A stretch of DNA of 13,073 nucleotides from Bacteroidota bacterium. Lineage in GTDB: Bacteria; Bacteroidota; Bacteroidia; Bacteroidales; JAAUTT01. The translations under genes were made by a program, and so were the position numbers. The notes beneath the pieces were generated by a model. It searched no databases and was not told the origin of the DNA. It saw nothing but the letters and a program-made list of their open reading frames with translations. Positions 1-6,401 of this stretch are shown piece by piece. Location of the stretch: positions 1 through 13,073 of the forward strand of contig JAEYWD010000013.1 of NCBI GenBank assembly GCA_023429135.1. Reading direction: 5' to 3'. The first letter of the stretch is position 1, and each line of letters starts with the position of its first letter.

Positions 1-620
1 TTTGCAAAATCAGTTTTTACCCTGTCTCTCACTTCCCTTGAAGTTGCCGGGTGAAAAAGCATCAGATCAGCATATACCGGTGCTGAATTTTTAAAGTCCT
101 TTTCAAGCAATGGGAAAAAGTCGTTCATTTGTTTCATCTGTTCCGGGGTAAATGTAACATCGATAACTTTGAAGTTGTCAACACCTACAATGCCAGCTAT
201 TTTAGGATTATTGGTTAATGCCGTTTGCAACATAATTTCGCCCGCCATGGAATGTCAGATGATTACAACATGCTTAAGGTTCATAGCGTCAATAAATGCT
301 GTTACATCATGGGCATATTCTTCAACTGTCCAGTTAGTTCTTTGGGCTTTTGATTTGCCAAAGCCCGGCAGGTCAATTACGTAAACACTGTAAGTTTTGG
401 AAAAATAATCTACCTGATTTTCCCAATACGTTCCGTCGATACACCAGCCGTGTAAAAACAGAAGCGTTGTGTCGCCTTGCCCCTGTTGATAATAATTGAT
501 TTCAACCTGATTATCTCTGATGGAGATTTGTTTTGCTGTCGTCCTTTTTTGTGTTTGTGCCTTGCCTATATTTCCTGAAAGTATGGCAATGACGATAAAT
601 AAAATTGTTCTTGTTTTCAT
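1..620 (-). pseudogene. Exported alpha/beta hydrolase, broken by an in-frame TGA; runs off the window
   Basis: Read on the minus strand from ATG 620, this codes for a signal peptide (MKTRTILFIVIAIL, ending near GKAQ) and then an alpha/beta-hydrolase fold. The oxyanion-hole HGW is at residues 57-59, followed by the strand-turn VIDLPGFGKS (81-90). A TGA at 255-257 stops translation after residue 121 (HVVII). The same frame continues without another stop to base 1, beginning HSMAGEIML. The TGA therefore stands exactly where GGA (Gly) of the nucleophile elbow G-H-S-M-A-G is expected, one base from the intact codon. The truncated product lacks the catalytic serine. An upstream start at 653 is possible, but 620 begins the signal peptide cleanly. 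It lies 57 bp downstream of the WYL regulator, probably in one operon. A sequencing error could also explain the stop. The fold assignment is firm; the substrate is unknown. Confidence 0.85.
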
Positions 621-676
621 TTTGTTTGAATTTGAAGCAAAGAAAAGAGGCACATAGGACAGCCCTTTGTCAGGGG

Positions 677-1366
677 TTAAAATAATCTTTTGGAACGTTC
701 TTCCAGATAGTGTTCCATGCTGAAAGTCTTGTCGGGTTGGAAATGCATTTGTAGTAACAGGAGCTCTTTTATTCTGTCGAGGCGAAACTCCCTTATTTCC
801 TGTCGAAACTCACAAAAGGCAATGGTTGACCAAACAGCACCGCTAAAATAAACGGCATAAGGGCGAATGGTTCGTTCGTTGATTTGCTCTTCTCCTCGTG
901 ACTGGTATTTTATTTTCAGCTTTTCGCTTTCCGTAATTGCATGCTGAATGGTGTCTAAATACAAACTTGCCGGAGCCCAGGGTTTCTGAAATCCGATTCG
1001 TGAATCTAAAAGTTCCAGTTTGTCTTTGCTCTTGAGTGATAAAACCGCTTTTATTTTTAAAAGAGCCGATTCGTAATTTTGTTTCAGAGAATCTTCGGTG
1101 TGGTAGTTTAAAATTTTACTTGTGGTAACCAGAGCTCTTGCTTCTTCCATGGTGAACATTACAGGAGGCAACCGGTAACCTTCGACCAAAAAATAGCCTT
1201 TTCCTTCTTCTTCGCCAATGGGAACACCCGCAAGGCGTAATGTTTGAATATCACGGTAAATTGTCCTGTTTGTAACTTCAAATCGTATAGCAATTTCTCG
1301 GGCAGTAGTAAGTCGCTTCGATTGAAGTTGAATAAGTATGCTTGTGAGTCGGTCAAGTCGATTCAT
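677..1366 (-). CDS. WYL-domain transcriptional regulator (YafY/DeoR-like HTH)
   Basis: The 229-residue protein has the full length and layout of YafY-type regulators. An N-terminal helix-turn-helix spans about residues 5-60; REIAIRFEVTNRTIYRDIQT is the recognition-helix region, followed by a small wing with GEEEGKGYFL. The linker has LPPVMFTMEEARAL. A C-terminal WYL domain spans about residues 145-205, with IRPYAVYF, AVWSTIAFCEFR and the conserved FRLDRI near its end. WYL domains bind ligands, in several studied cases nucleic acids or nucleotides, and couple them to DNA binding. The gene is first in a likely two-gene operon with the exported hydrolase. Regulation of that operon or itself is inferred from position only. 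Composition is like the right-flank gene and unlike the AT-rich island, so it probably belongs to the stable chromosome. Confidence 0.9.
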   Translation of the reverse strand: MNRLDRLTSILIQLQSKRLTTAREIAIRFEVTNRTIYRDIQTLRLAGVPIGEEEGKGYFLVEGYRLPPVMFTMEEARALVTTSKILNYHTEDSLKQNYESALLKIKAVLSLKSKDKLELLDSRIGFQKPWAPASLYLDTIQHAITESEKLKIKYQSRGEEQINERTIRPYAVYFSGAVWSTIAFCEFRQEIREFRLDRIKELLLLQMHFQPDKTFSMEHYLEERSKRLF

Positions 1367-1457
1367 TGTTTGTGAAGTGTTAAGTTATGACTAATGGCGC
1401 ATTTATGAAAAGTTGCCGTTTACGCGGTGATCCCTACCAAAAATTACCAATCTACTT

Positions 1458-1509
1458 GTTCCAGTGTTTCAAACTGAATTGGGCGATCTCCTACTAGGGT
1501 TTTGAACAC
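1458..1509. repeat. Degenerate gene-end hairpin H1
   Basis: This begins with GTTCCA and contains CAAACTGAATT, as in the other H copies, but the inner stem is decayed. An outer inverted repeat, GTGTTTCAAA (1464-1473) against TTTTGAACAC (1500-1509), can still pair over most of its length. It lies 15 bp beyond the stop codon of the 1524-1958 gene. This is the leftmost member of the family and marks the left edge of the island. Confidence 0.45.
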
Positions 1510-1523
1510 CATTACCCCCTTTA

Positions 1524-1958
1524 TTATTCGAAACTTTCCAAGTGTTTACAAAATTTCCTAAAGTCTTCAATTATTGTTATTCTTTGCAAAAATCTATAAT
1601 CTATTATTAATCCACTTGCTTTATGTTTTAAAAAATCCGAGTCCCATAATTCTGATTTCTCAAATCCGGTTTCTGGTTTATAAACAAATGATTCAAAATT
1701 ATCAATGTGTGATCTAAAATATTTAATTTTAGCAAAACATAGTTTATTTATCCTAAACACCAATCCCAATATATCAGATTTAATGGCAAAAGCATGTGTA
1801 AAATAAATCTGCTCATGAGAGTTTTCCTTTTTCGAAATCCATTTTAAATTCGAGTCAGAAATTAATCCATGTCTATCAATCAATTTAACCTTATCTATAT
1901 CTAAAGAATCTTTTAAAATTCTATCCCTTCTATCTTGATCCAGATTTCTATAGTTCAT
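1524..1958 (-). CDS. Unknown 144-residue protein
   Basis: I do not recognise a family. The protein is soluble, with no signal peptide or membrane segment, and has alternating charged and aromatic stretches (MNYRNLDQDRRD, FRINKLCFAKIKYFRSHIDNF). The frame is also open upstream to a GTG at 1994, giving 156 residues. I prefer the ATG at 1958 because the extra codons run into the 1997-2029 inverted repeat region and the ATG has a typical A-rich Bacteroidota leader. The gene is a single unit bounded by hairpin repeats: H1 after its stop, and K1 plus another stem-loop before its start. It is AT-rich like the rest of the island. It is real by length and codon character, but nothing indicates its function. 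Confidence 0.65.
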   Translation of the reverse strand: MNYRNLDQDRRDRILKDSLDIDKVKLIDRHGLISDSNLKWISKKENSHEQIYFTHAFAIKSDILGLVFRINKLCFAKIKYFRSHIDNFESFVYKPETGFEKSELWDSDFLKHKASGLIIDYRFLQRITIIEDFRKFCKHLESFE

Positions 1959-1996
1959 TTTTAAATATACTTTAATTTTTCGATTAGAGGTCACTT

Positions 1997-2029
1997 TAGC
2001 GGGACAAGATGGTCAATCCGTTCCCGCTA
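1997..2029. repeat. Stem-loop, arms TAGCGGGA / TCCCGCTA
   Basis: There is a perfect 8-bp inverted repeat, 1997-2004 with 2022-2029, around a 17-base loop. It sits between the K1 hairpin and the ATG of the 1524-1958 gene. It could be the outer part of one recombination-site-like structure together with K1, or a leader stem-loop. It has no T-tract, so a terminator is unlikely. Confidence 0.5.
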
Positions 2030-2045
2030 GCTATGGAACCAGGCA

Positions 2046-2078
2046 AGGTCGCACCGACCTCTTGAACTCCTATTTATT
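2046..2078. repeat. Gene-end hairpin K1
   Basis: AGGTCG (2046-2051), loop CAC, CGACCT (2055-2060) form a perfect 6-bp stem. It is followed by CTTGAACTCCTATTTATT. Almost the same string occurs at 10289-10320 (K2), again a short distance beyond a stop codon on the minus strand. It begins 15 bp past the stop of the 2093-2398 gene. Confidence 0.7.
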
Positions 2079-2092
2079 ATTGACAGTTCATT

Positions 2093-2398
2093 TTAAGCGA
2101 TAATAATAATATCGTTATTCTTCATATCTACATGTAATCCATGTGACCTAATTAACCCTTGAATAAGCAATCCTAAATCCATCCATCCTGAGCCGTTATA
2201 ATGTTTACCTTTATTTGTTAAATTAAAAATATCAGTTATTTTTAGCAAATCACCCTTGTCTATCTCCCTTTTATTCAATATTAAATTAATCTCTTTAGCT
2301 GCTTCAAACTCCGGTTTGAATAATATATTATTCTTGATATTAGTCAGAAAGTAGCCTTCAAACCTTTTAATTCTATCAATAGTCATTTGTTTGTCCAT
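2093..2398 (-). CDS. Unknown 101-residue protein
   Basis: The product is small and soluble, beginning MDKQMTIDRIKRFEGYF and ending HVDMKNNDIIIIA. The frame extends upstream to a TTG at 2422, but the ATG at 2398 is the more natural start. Helical N-terminal and middle parts (EFEAAKEINLILNKREI, DLLKITDIFNLTN) are followed by a GSGWMDLGLLIQGLIRSHG stretch. I recognise no family. It starts 35 bp after the stop of the membrane-protein gene at 2434, with no hairpin module between them, so the two probably form one transcription or cassette unit. A partner or immunity-type role beside the membrane protein is only a guess. Confidence 0.65.
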   Translation of the reverse strand: MDKQMTIDRIKRFEGYFLTNIKNNILFKPEFEAAKEINLILNKREIDKGDLLKITDIFNLTNKGKHYNGSGWMDLGLLIQGLIRSHGLHVDMKNNDIIIIA

Positions 2399-2433
2399 AG
2401 AGGTTAACGAAGCTTCGCCCAATTTTAAGAAAA

Positions 2434-2979
2434 TTACTTTTTATTTTTTATTGATCCTTTTATAAAATCCTTTAATTCTATTCCGGTTACATTCGCTATA
2501 CCTTCTGCAACCTTTAAAGCTTTATAATAATTATTATATTCTGCTAAAAATATCTCTTTCCCTTTTGCCTCAGCTACCAATTTGAGATGATAATAATGAA
2601 AGGTCTCTGCTCTTTCCTCAGCATATTCAGATGCCTGTAAAACCAGATGTGCTTTTATTATATGAATAGATCTGAAATCGTGTAAATTCTCCCATTTACC
2701 AAATTTGATCCAGAGAAAATCCTTATAATCTCTTATCCGATGGGTGCTCTTGTCTAATTGAAAACCATGAAAATCCAATACATAGTAAAATAAAACAAAA
2801 CTGACAATAAAGAAAATCCATCCCGTTATAAACTCTCCATCATAATTCGAAGAACAGCCCATTATAAAACATCCAAGCGCTATCACGGCTGTTATTGCAT
2901 TCCATTTTGTCTTAAATTGAGGACCTCTGCGAATATTAATCAGATTTTGTTTGCCTTGAAATAAATGTATGGTTTCCAT
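2434..2979 (-). CDS. Two-helix membrane protein with a possible PH-like domain
   Basis: The 181-residue protein has a short cytoplasmic N-terminus, two closely spaced membrane helices (about residues 27-42 and 51-69), then a soluble C-terminal half. The soluble part starts HGFQLDKSTHRIRDY and has LWIKFGKWENL. That pattern resembles small Bacteroidota membrane proteins with a bacterial PH-like beta domain after a TM hairpin, but I place it only by pattern. The tail is basic (KGSIKNKK). The start ATG at 2979 is clear. It is upstream of, and likely co-transcribed with, the 101-residue gene. A short gap of 79 bp with no strong repeat separates it from the preceding secreted-protein gene. Function is unknown. 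Confidence 0.7.
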   Translation of the reverse strand: METIHLFQGKQNLINIRRGPQFKTKWNAITAVIALGCFIMGCSSNYDGEFITGWIFFIVSFVLFYYVLDFHGFQLDKSTHRIRDYKDFLWIKFGKWENLHDFRSIHIIKAHLVLQASEYAEERAETFHYYHLKLVAEAKGKEIFLAEYNNYYKALKVAEGIANVTGIELKDFIKGSIKNKK

Positions 2980-3058
2980 GCTGGACTATTGTTAGGGTAA
3001 TCTTTAATGGCTGTTTTACGGATGGATTATTTTTTAATGTTTTGCTTGTTTGTTAAAA

Positions 3059-3709
3059 TTATATTTTAGTCAATTTTCCGAGAAACCACTTACCCCAAAA
3101 TTCTGTTTCTAAAATAATCTCATTACCATTTTTTATATCGATAATTCTAACCACTCGCTCATCTCCTGGCTTTAACATTAAATTTTCATAAGGGTTTGTA
3201 CTCGTAATGAAAATAACTCTGAACGAACAGTCATCCATCCAAATTACTTTCGATTTTGTGTAAAGTTGGGTTTTTTCAAAGGTTACTATTTGTATTGAGT
3301 CCCTCATTGATACGATTACTCTCTCGACTCCACTTAAATCTTCAAAATCACCCACTCTCATAATCTCACAAATTTTTGCCACTTTAATATTTGATTCAGT
3401 TCGTTCCATCATCATTTTTTTCAGAATGCTTTGACTTTGGTTAAATGATTCACAATTCTTCCGTAGCTTATCCTCTAAATCTAAAATAAATAATTCTGCA
3501 CTGTCGGTCGATTTGAAACCTAAGGATCCTTGATAGGATCTACTTAAACAATTCTCAAGTCCAAACTGAAAATCAATTTTATCCTTTTTATCTTTCATTA
3601 AACTGTCTAAACAATTACATGTTGAATTTAAAACCTTGGCGGAAACTTGAGAATATATAGAATCTCCATAAGCAATTATTAAAAGAATTGAAAGTAAAAC
3701 TCGGATCAT
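3059..3709 (-). CDS. Secreted cysteine-containing protein of unknown function
   Basis: The 216-residue protein has a signal peptide (MIRVLLSILLIIAYGDSIYS, probable cleavage before Q21). The mature N-terminal part carries CNC (31-33), C54 and C86 in a helical segment. A C-terminal, probably beta-rich domain of about 110 residues (107-216) contains KSKVIWMDDCSFRVIF, then LMLKPGDERVVRIIDIKNGNE. The K-S-x-V-x-W-x-x-D-C pattern followed by a G-D-x-x-x-V-x-I segment is one I associate with secreted Bacteroidota proteins of unknown role. The paired cysteines would suit disulfides in the periplasm. It stands alone, with a 309-bp repeat-bearing gap upstream. No enzymatic motif is visible. Confidence 0.7.
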   Translation of the reverse strand: MIRVLLSILLIIAYGDSIYSQVSAKVLNSTCNCLDSLMKDKKDKIDFQFGLENCLSRSYQGSLGFKSTDSAELFILDLEDKLRKNCESFNQSQSILKKMMMERTESNIKVAKICEIMRVGDFEDLSGVERVIVSMRDSIQIVTFEKTQLYTKSKVIWMDDCSFRVIFITSTNPYENLMLKPGDERVVRIIDIKNGNEIILETEFWGKWFLGKLTKI

Positions 3710-3837
3710 AATTTTTTATTTAGTTTGTCATTTTTATTAGTTTGCTGCTAACTGTTCTTTAATCTTGACCTTCGACACATTTAATTAAACACGTGCGATC
3801 TAAGCCTATCAACCTATTGAACTACAAATTCACCAAT

Positions 3838-3868
3838 GTTCCAAGCTGAATTGAAGATTCAGCTTAGC
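3838..3868. repeat. Gene-end hairpin H2
   Basis: GTTCCAAGCTGAAT, loop TGAAG, then ATTCAGCTTAGC. The 9-bp stem AAGCTGAAT/ATTCAGCTT (3843-3851, 3857-3865) is perfect. The flanks GTTCCAA and CTTAGC are the signature of the H family. Here the hairpin is fused to the partial R1 copy on its right, which separates it from the stop codon at 4019. Confidence 0.75.
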
Positions 3869-3870
3869 TG

Positions 3871-3941
3871 GGGATAGCCGGACGAAGGAAAACCTTCGCC
3901 CTACTGAATAACTATTTTTATATAAACTACGGATATCTGGG
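3871..3941. repeat. Repeat R1, partial copy D (right end)
   Basis: A 53-base block, 3887-3939, is identical to 4942-4994 in R1 copy A; copy B has a diverged version near 6338-6387. It ends in TATATAAACTACGGATATCTG. Just left of it, CGAAGG-AAAA-CCTTCG (3883-3898) forms a small hairpin that copy A lacks. Perfect identity over 53 bases of non-coding DNA implies a recent copy or gene conversion. Confidence 0.85.
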
Positions 3942-4018
3942 GTAGCACCCTTTGAATAACTACTAAAACCCAATTTTGTATATTGTATGTTTTAAAACGT
4001 ACTTTAAAATCATTTTTC

Positions 4019-4621
4019 TTATCCTGGATCTTCATTACGGAACTCAAGCTTATTTATCAAGTAATTACTATCAAAATGAAGCTTCAAGTAAACAGAATTA
4101 TCACTACTTTCAAGATAAATGATATTATCTTCAATATCTGCCCTTTTAGTTGCAAAATTATCCCAACTTTCAAGCTGGTGGCTAAGTAAAAATTCTAAAA
4201 TATAGGTACTTGGTTTCTTTTTGTCACATGCCCAGGCATCTCCGTCATTTTTCACGGTTAGCCTAATTATTGAATCAATCTGCGATCTCCTTAAATTATC
4301 AATTTGTCCATCAGTCGAGCCATCACACCTGTTATCCTCGTGATAAATAAATATCCAATTGTCATTAAAGAACGAACTCAATTTTTCTCCAGTTTTAAGA
4401 TTATTTAAAAATCCAGACCCTTTTAAATCAATTTGTGTTTGAATTTCGATCGTTGATCCATTTTTAGTCTTTGAGTCAATGGCAGTTTTATCAGCCTGTT
4501 CTTTGTCATTAACAATTGTGGACTTATCTTCATTAACTTTAGTGTTTGTCGAGCTTTTACATGAAATCAGAATAGCAAAAAAGCTTATAAGAGTAATAGC
4601 TATCAATTTCTTTTTTATCAT
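4019..4621 (-). CDS. Putative lipoprotein of unknown function
   Basis: The 200-residue protein has a lipoprotein signal: MIKKKLIAITLISFFAILIS then Cys21 in a lipobox LISC, followed by a Ser/Thr/Lys/Asp-rich flexible linker to about residue 60. The globular part, residues 65-200, contains WIFIYHEDNRCDGSTDG, DAWACDKKKPSTYILEF and ends SNYLINKLEFRNEDPG. C99 and C132 may form a disulfide. I recognise no family. The start lies 57 bp from the 4679-4702 palindrome, with an R1 copy beyond it, the same arrangement as in front of the PIN gene. The palindrome is well placed to act as an operator or promoter element for it. Confidence 0.7.
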   Translation of the reverse strand: MIKKKLIAITLISFFAILISCKSSTNTKVNEDKSTIVNDKEQADKTAIDSKTKNGSTIEIQTQIDLKGSGFLNNLKTGEKLSSFFNDNWIFIYHEDNRCDGSTDGQIDNLRRSQIDSIIRLTVKNDGDAWACDKKKPSTYILEFLLSHQLESWDNFATKRADIEDNIIYLESSDNSVYLKLHFDSNYLINKLEFRNEDPG

Positions 4622-4678
4622 TTTATTATAATGTTTGTCTTTGTGAAATATCGTTTTTAGTATATTTTACAAATATCC

Positions 4679-4702
4679 CTATATCACCAATTGGTGATAT
4701 AG
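4679..4702. promoter_or_regulatory. Perfect palindrome, candidate operator (copy 1)
   Basis: A 24-bp perfect inverted repeat is centred on TATCACCAATTGGTGATA. The half-site TATCACC equals that of the lambda CI/Cro operator consensus (established knowledge), which suggests a site for an XRE/Cro-CI-type repressor; that is inference. The sequence to its right, TTATATCCTTAACAAAA, is shared with the second copy at 11117. Both copies lie 37-57 bp upstream of a minus-strand gene start, here the lipoprotein at 4621. No XRE protein is encoded in the window. Confidence 0.7.
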
Positions 4703-4713
4703 CTCTTATATCC

Positions 4714-5034
4714 TTAACAAAAATATCTTGTTTTCTCTCGACGGTGTTCATGCAGAGTCAGCTTGGTTTTCGTTAGATCTATTTTGTTGTTTATAAGCCC
4801 CAATATACAAAATTCCTGTTTTCGTAGTATAAAAACCGGAACTGTATCCCTTAAAGTTAAAGCTGAATCATTCATTTTTTTTAATATTTCGTTTAATATA
4901 CAAGCGTTATAGCAGTGGTAGCAAATGCTACCGGGATAACTGGAAAACCTTCGCCCTACTGAATAACTATTTTTATATAAACTACGGATATCTGAGGCAA
5001 ATAAAATCAACACAAAAATTAATAGCTTTCTCAT
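4714..5034 (-). pseudogene. Probable remnant: signal-peptide start fused to R1 repeat
   Basis: An open frame of 106 codons starts like a secreted protein (MRKLLIFVLILFASDI) but from about residue 13 it runs entirely through R1 copy A. R1 copy B differs from copy A by two separate single-base indels in this part, so the frame is not conserved between copies and R1 is not protein-coding. The likeliest reading is a 5' gene fragment cut by R1, or a chance frame. Little supports a functional product. Confidence 0.3.
4743..4997. repeat. Repeat R1, copy A (full length)
   Basis: About 255 bp aligning with 6142-6390 over nearly all their length. Shared blocks include CCCAATATACAAAATTCCTG, TCGTAGTATAAAAACCGGAA and GGAAAACCTTCGCCCTAC. 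Within it, GCGTTATAGC (4904-4913) opens a two-part hairpin: GTTAT pairs with ATAAC (4936-4940), and inside that GGTAGCA (4917-4923) pairs with TGCTACC (4926-4932), with unpaired bases between the stems. On the left it is followed after 40 bp by the 4679 palindrome. Confidence 0.85.
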
Positions 5035-5105
5035 ATTCTTAATTTATCTAGTTTATAGTTGTCATATTACGCCTAATGGTTCAGCTATAATTGCTTGTTG
5101 AATTT

Positions 5106-5128
5106 GATATTCTGCTTAGCAGAATATC
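5106..5128. repeat. Gene-end hairpin H3, overlapping a stop codon
   Basis: GATATTCTGC, loop TTA, then the exact complement: a 10-bp perfect stem. It keeps the CTTAGC of family H but has lost GTTCCAA. It overlaps two bases of the TGA stop (5127-5129) of the GyrB-like gene. There is no T-run on the downstream side, so it is unlike a classic terminator, although it could stabilise the mRNA end. Confidence 0.7.
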
Positions 5129-6092
5129 AAAACATAGCACTTGTTAGTTGCCTCTCATCAAATCGCCAAAGAAATTTATCAGCTTTTCCCTTTTGATATT
5201 TCAAATAATCCAACACCAATTCAAATGTTACTTTTTTAGCTTCTTCCTTAATAGAATCACTTTCTAGTTTTTCTATACAACTTCCAGCACACTTAAAGTC
5301 ATCACCCTGAACTGCGCAAACCACAATAAGTCCATTGTAGAACTTTTTTCGATTGATTTTATATGATGTCAAATTATTCTCCTTTACATAAGTCTTACAA
5401 GCGCTAACCAATCCGTCAATAATACCGTCGACTAATGAGCCACCACTTATTGTTTGTACATTATTGGCAAAACAGATAATATTTGGTGTTGGATACCAGT
5501 CTGTACGATAAGCAAGTCCGATTTGATAAGTGTTATTATTTACCTTGTTGTCAAAAGTTAACTTAATTTCTGGTTTTCCTAAAACTTCACTGGTAGCCCT
5601 TTCAAACAAATAGAAAATACCTTGTGGAAAGTGATAATAATTTTGAGCTAAATATTTCTGCCTTTTATCGATTGTTAAAATTTCACATTTCCGGTTTAAT
5701 AAGGCGACTTGAAGCGCCTTTTCAGACAACTTTAAGTAATCGAGCCGGGTTTCTGAAATTATATTTTTATCAAACGAAAAGCAAATTTCGGCTTTTAAAT
5801 TCTCCTGTATTATAATTTTAAATTTTCCTGAAACTACTTTGAGAACTGTAGGAAAATAATTTTGAAACTGTTTATTTTCGATTGTAAACTGTTTTAAAAA
5901 TGGATTTAGGTCATGTTTTGACGAAAGTCCAAAAATAAAATCATTGTCGTCCGATAAAGTAATTTCAAAAGTAATTTCGTCAGTCTTGCAAAGTTCGATG
6001 CAATCATTACACAATCCAATTAAAAGATTAACCACCCCATCATTTCCGATGTACATTCCAGGTCGCGTTTTTATGGATTCTTCGATAGTCAT
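5127..6092 (-). CDS. GyrB-like protein: N-terminal half of a type IIA topoisomerase B subunit without ATPase motifs
   Basis: The 321-residue protein matches the GyrB/ParE N-terminal region. IKTRPGMYIGN (7-17) equals the GyrB R-K-R-P-G-M-Y-I-G-D start. SGKFKIIIQENLKAEI aligns with the strand after the GyrB ATP lid. NIICFANNVQTISGGSLVDG (204-223) followed by GLVSACKTYVKENN, then NGLIVVCAVQGDDFK, matches the transducer domain (GyrB: N-I-Y-C-F-T-N-N-I-P-x-x-D-G-G-T-H). The catalytic parts are gone. The N-box E-V-V-D-N becomes G26-L-C-N-D, so the base equivalent to E. coli Glu42 is Gly. No D-x-G-x-G or GGLHGVG lid is seen, and the Q-T-K lysine loop reads A-G-S near residues 269-271. There is no TOPRIM domain. 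It is probably a non-hydrolysing GyrB relative that might bind gyrase or a gyrase ligand; that role is inference. R1 copy B lies 50 bp upstream and H3 overlaps its TGA. Confidence 0.75.
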   Translation of the reverse strand: MTIEESIKTRPGMYIGNDGVVNLLIGLCNDCIELCKTDEITFEITLSDDNDFIFGLSSKHDLNPFLKQFTIENKQFQNYFPTVLKVVSGKFKIIIQENLKAEICFSFDKNIISETRLDYLKLSEKALQVALLNRKCEILTIDKRQKYLAQNYYHFPQGIFYLFERATSEVLGKPEIKLTFDNKVNNNTYQIGLAYRTDWYPTPNIICFANNVQTISGGSLVDGIIDGLVSACKTYVKENNLTSYKINRKKFYNGLIVVCAVQGDDFKCAGSCIEKLESDSIKEEAKKVTFELVLDYLKYQKGKADKFLWRFDERQLTSAMF

Positions 6093-6141
6093 TGTCGGTA
6101 ATTGTCTTTTAATGGCTGGTACTCATTTCGGATTCTTTCCA

Positions 6142-6390
6142 TGATGTTTATGCGGTATTAGGCCTGGTTTCGTTAGCTCTATTTTATTGTTTACAAGCCC
6201 CAATATACAAAATTCCTGTTTTCGTAGTATAAAAACCGGAACTGTATCCGTGAAGTTAAAGCTGAATCATTCTTTTTTTTAATGTTTCGCTTAATATGTA
6301 GGCGTTATAGCAGTGTTAGCAAATGCTACCGGTATAACCGGAAAACCTTCGCCCTACCGAATAACTTTTTTTAAACCACGAATATCGAGG
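6142..6390. repeat. Repeat R1, copy B (full length)
   Basis: This second long copy fills most of the 309-bp gap (6093-6401): it starts 12 bp beyond the stop of the M28 peptidase gene and ends 50 bp before the GyrB-like start. At its left is TATTAGGC (6156-6163), one base from the GTTAGGC in copy C. Its inner hairpin has arms GTTATA (6304-6309) and TATAAC (6333-6338), and is better paired at the base than in copy A. It lacks the neighbouring 18-bp palindrome. Otherwise the gap appears to hold only a leader for the GyrB-like gene. Confidence 0.85.
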
Positions 6391-6401
6391 ATTTTTATTG
6401 T

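Larger units (their letters stand above)
3710..4018. other. Repeat-bearing gap between two secreted-protein genes
   Basis: These 309 bp contain no believable gene; a plus-strand frame over 3983-4189 is only the complement of the lipoprotein gene. The gap holds hairpin H2 (3838-3868) joined directly to the partial R1 copy (3871-3941). A short echo of R1 follows, CCCTTTGAATAACTA near 3948, which repeats CCCTACTGAATAACTA at 3899. The part next to the 3709 start is AT-rich and may hold the promoter, but I see no clear consensus. Confidence 0.6.

Noticed and set aside
255..257. Genetic code with TGA read as glycine
   Set aside because: Attractive because TGA replaces a glycine, but the GyrB-like gene ends on TGA next to a hairpin, no other conserved Gly in the window is TGA, and the gene content is Bacteroidota-like, not SR1/Gracilibacteria.
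3983..4189. Plus-strand ORF at the end of the lipoprotein gene
   Set aside because: It is mostly the complement of the lipoprotein coding sequence and has no family resemblance.
5106..5128. Rho-independent terminator for the GyrB-like gene
   Set aside because: The stem is strong, but on the minus strand no T-run follows and it overlaps the stop codon; it shares CTTAGC with the H family instead.
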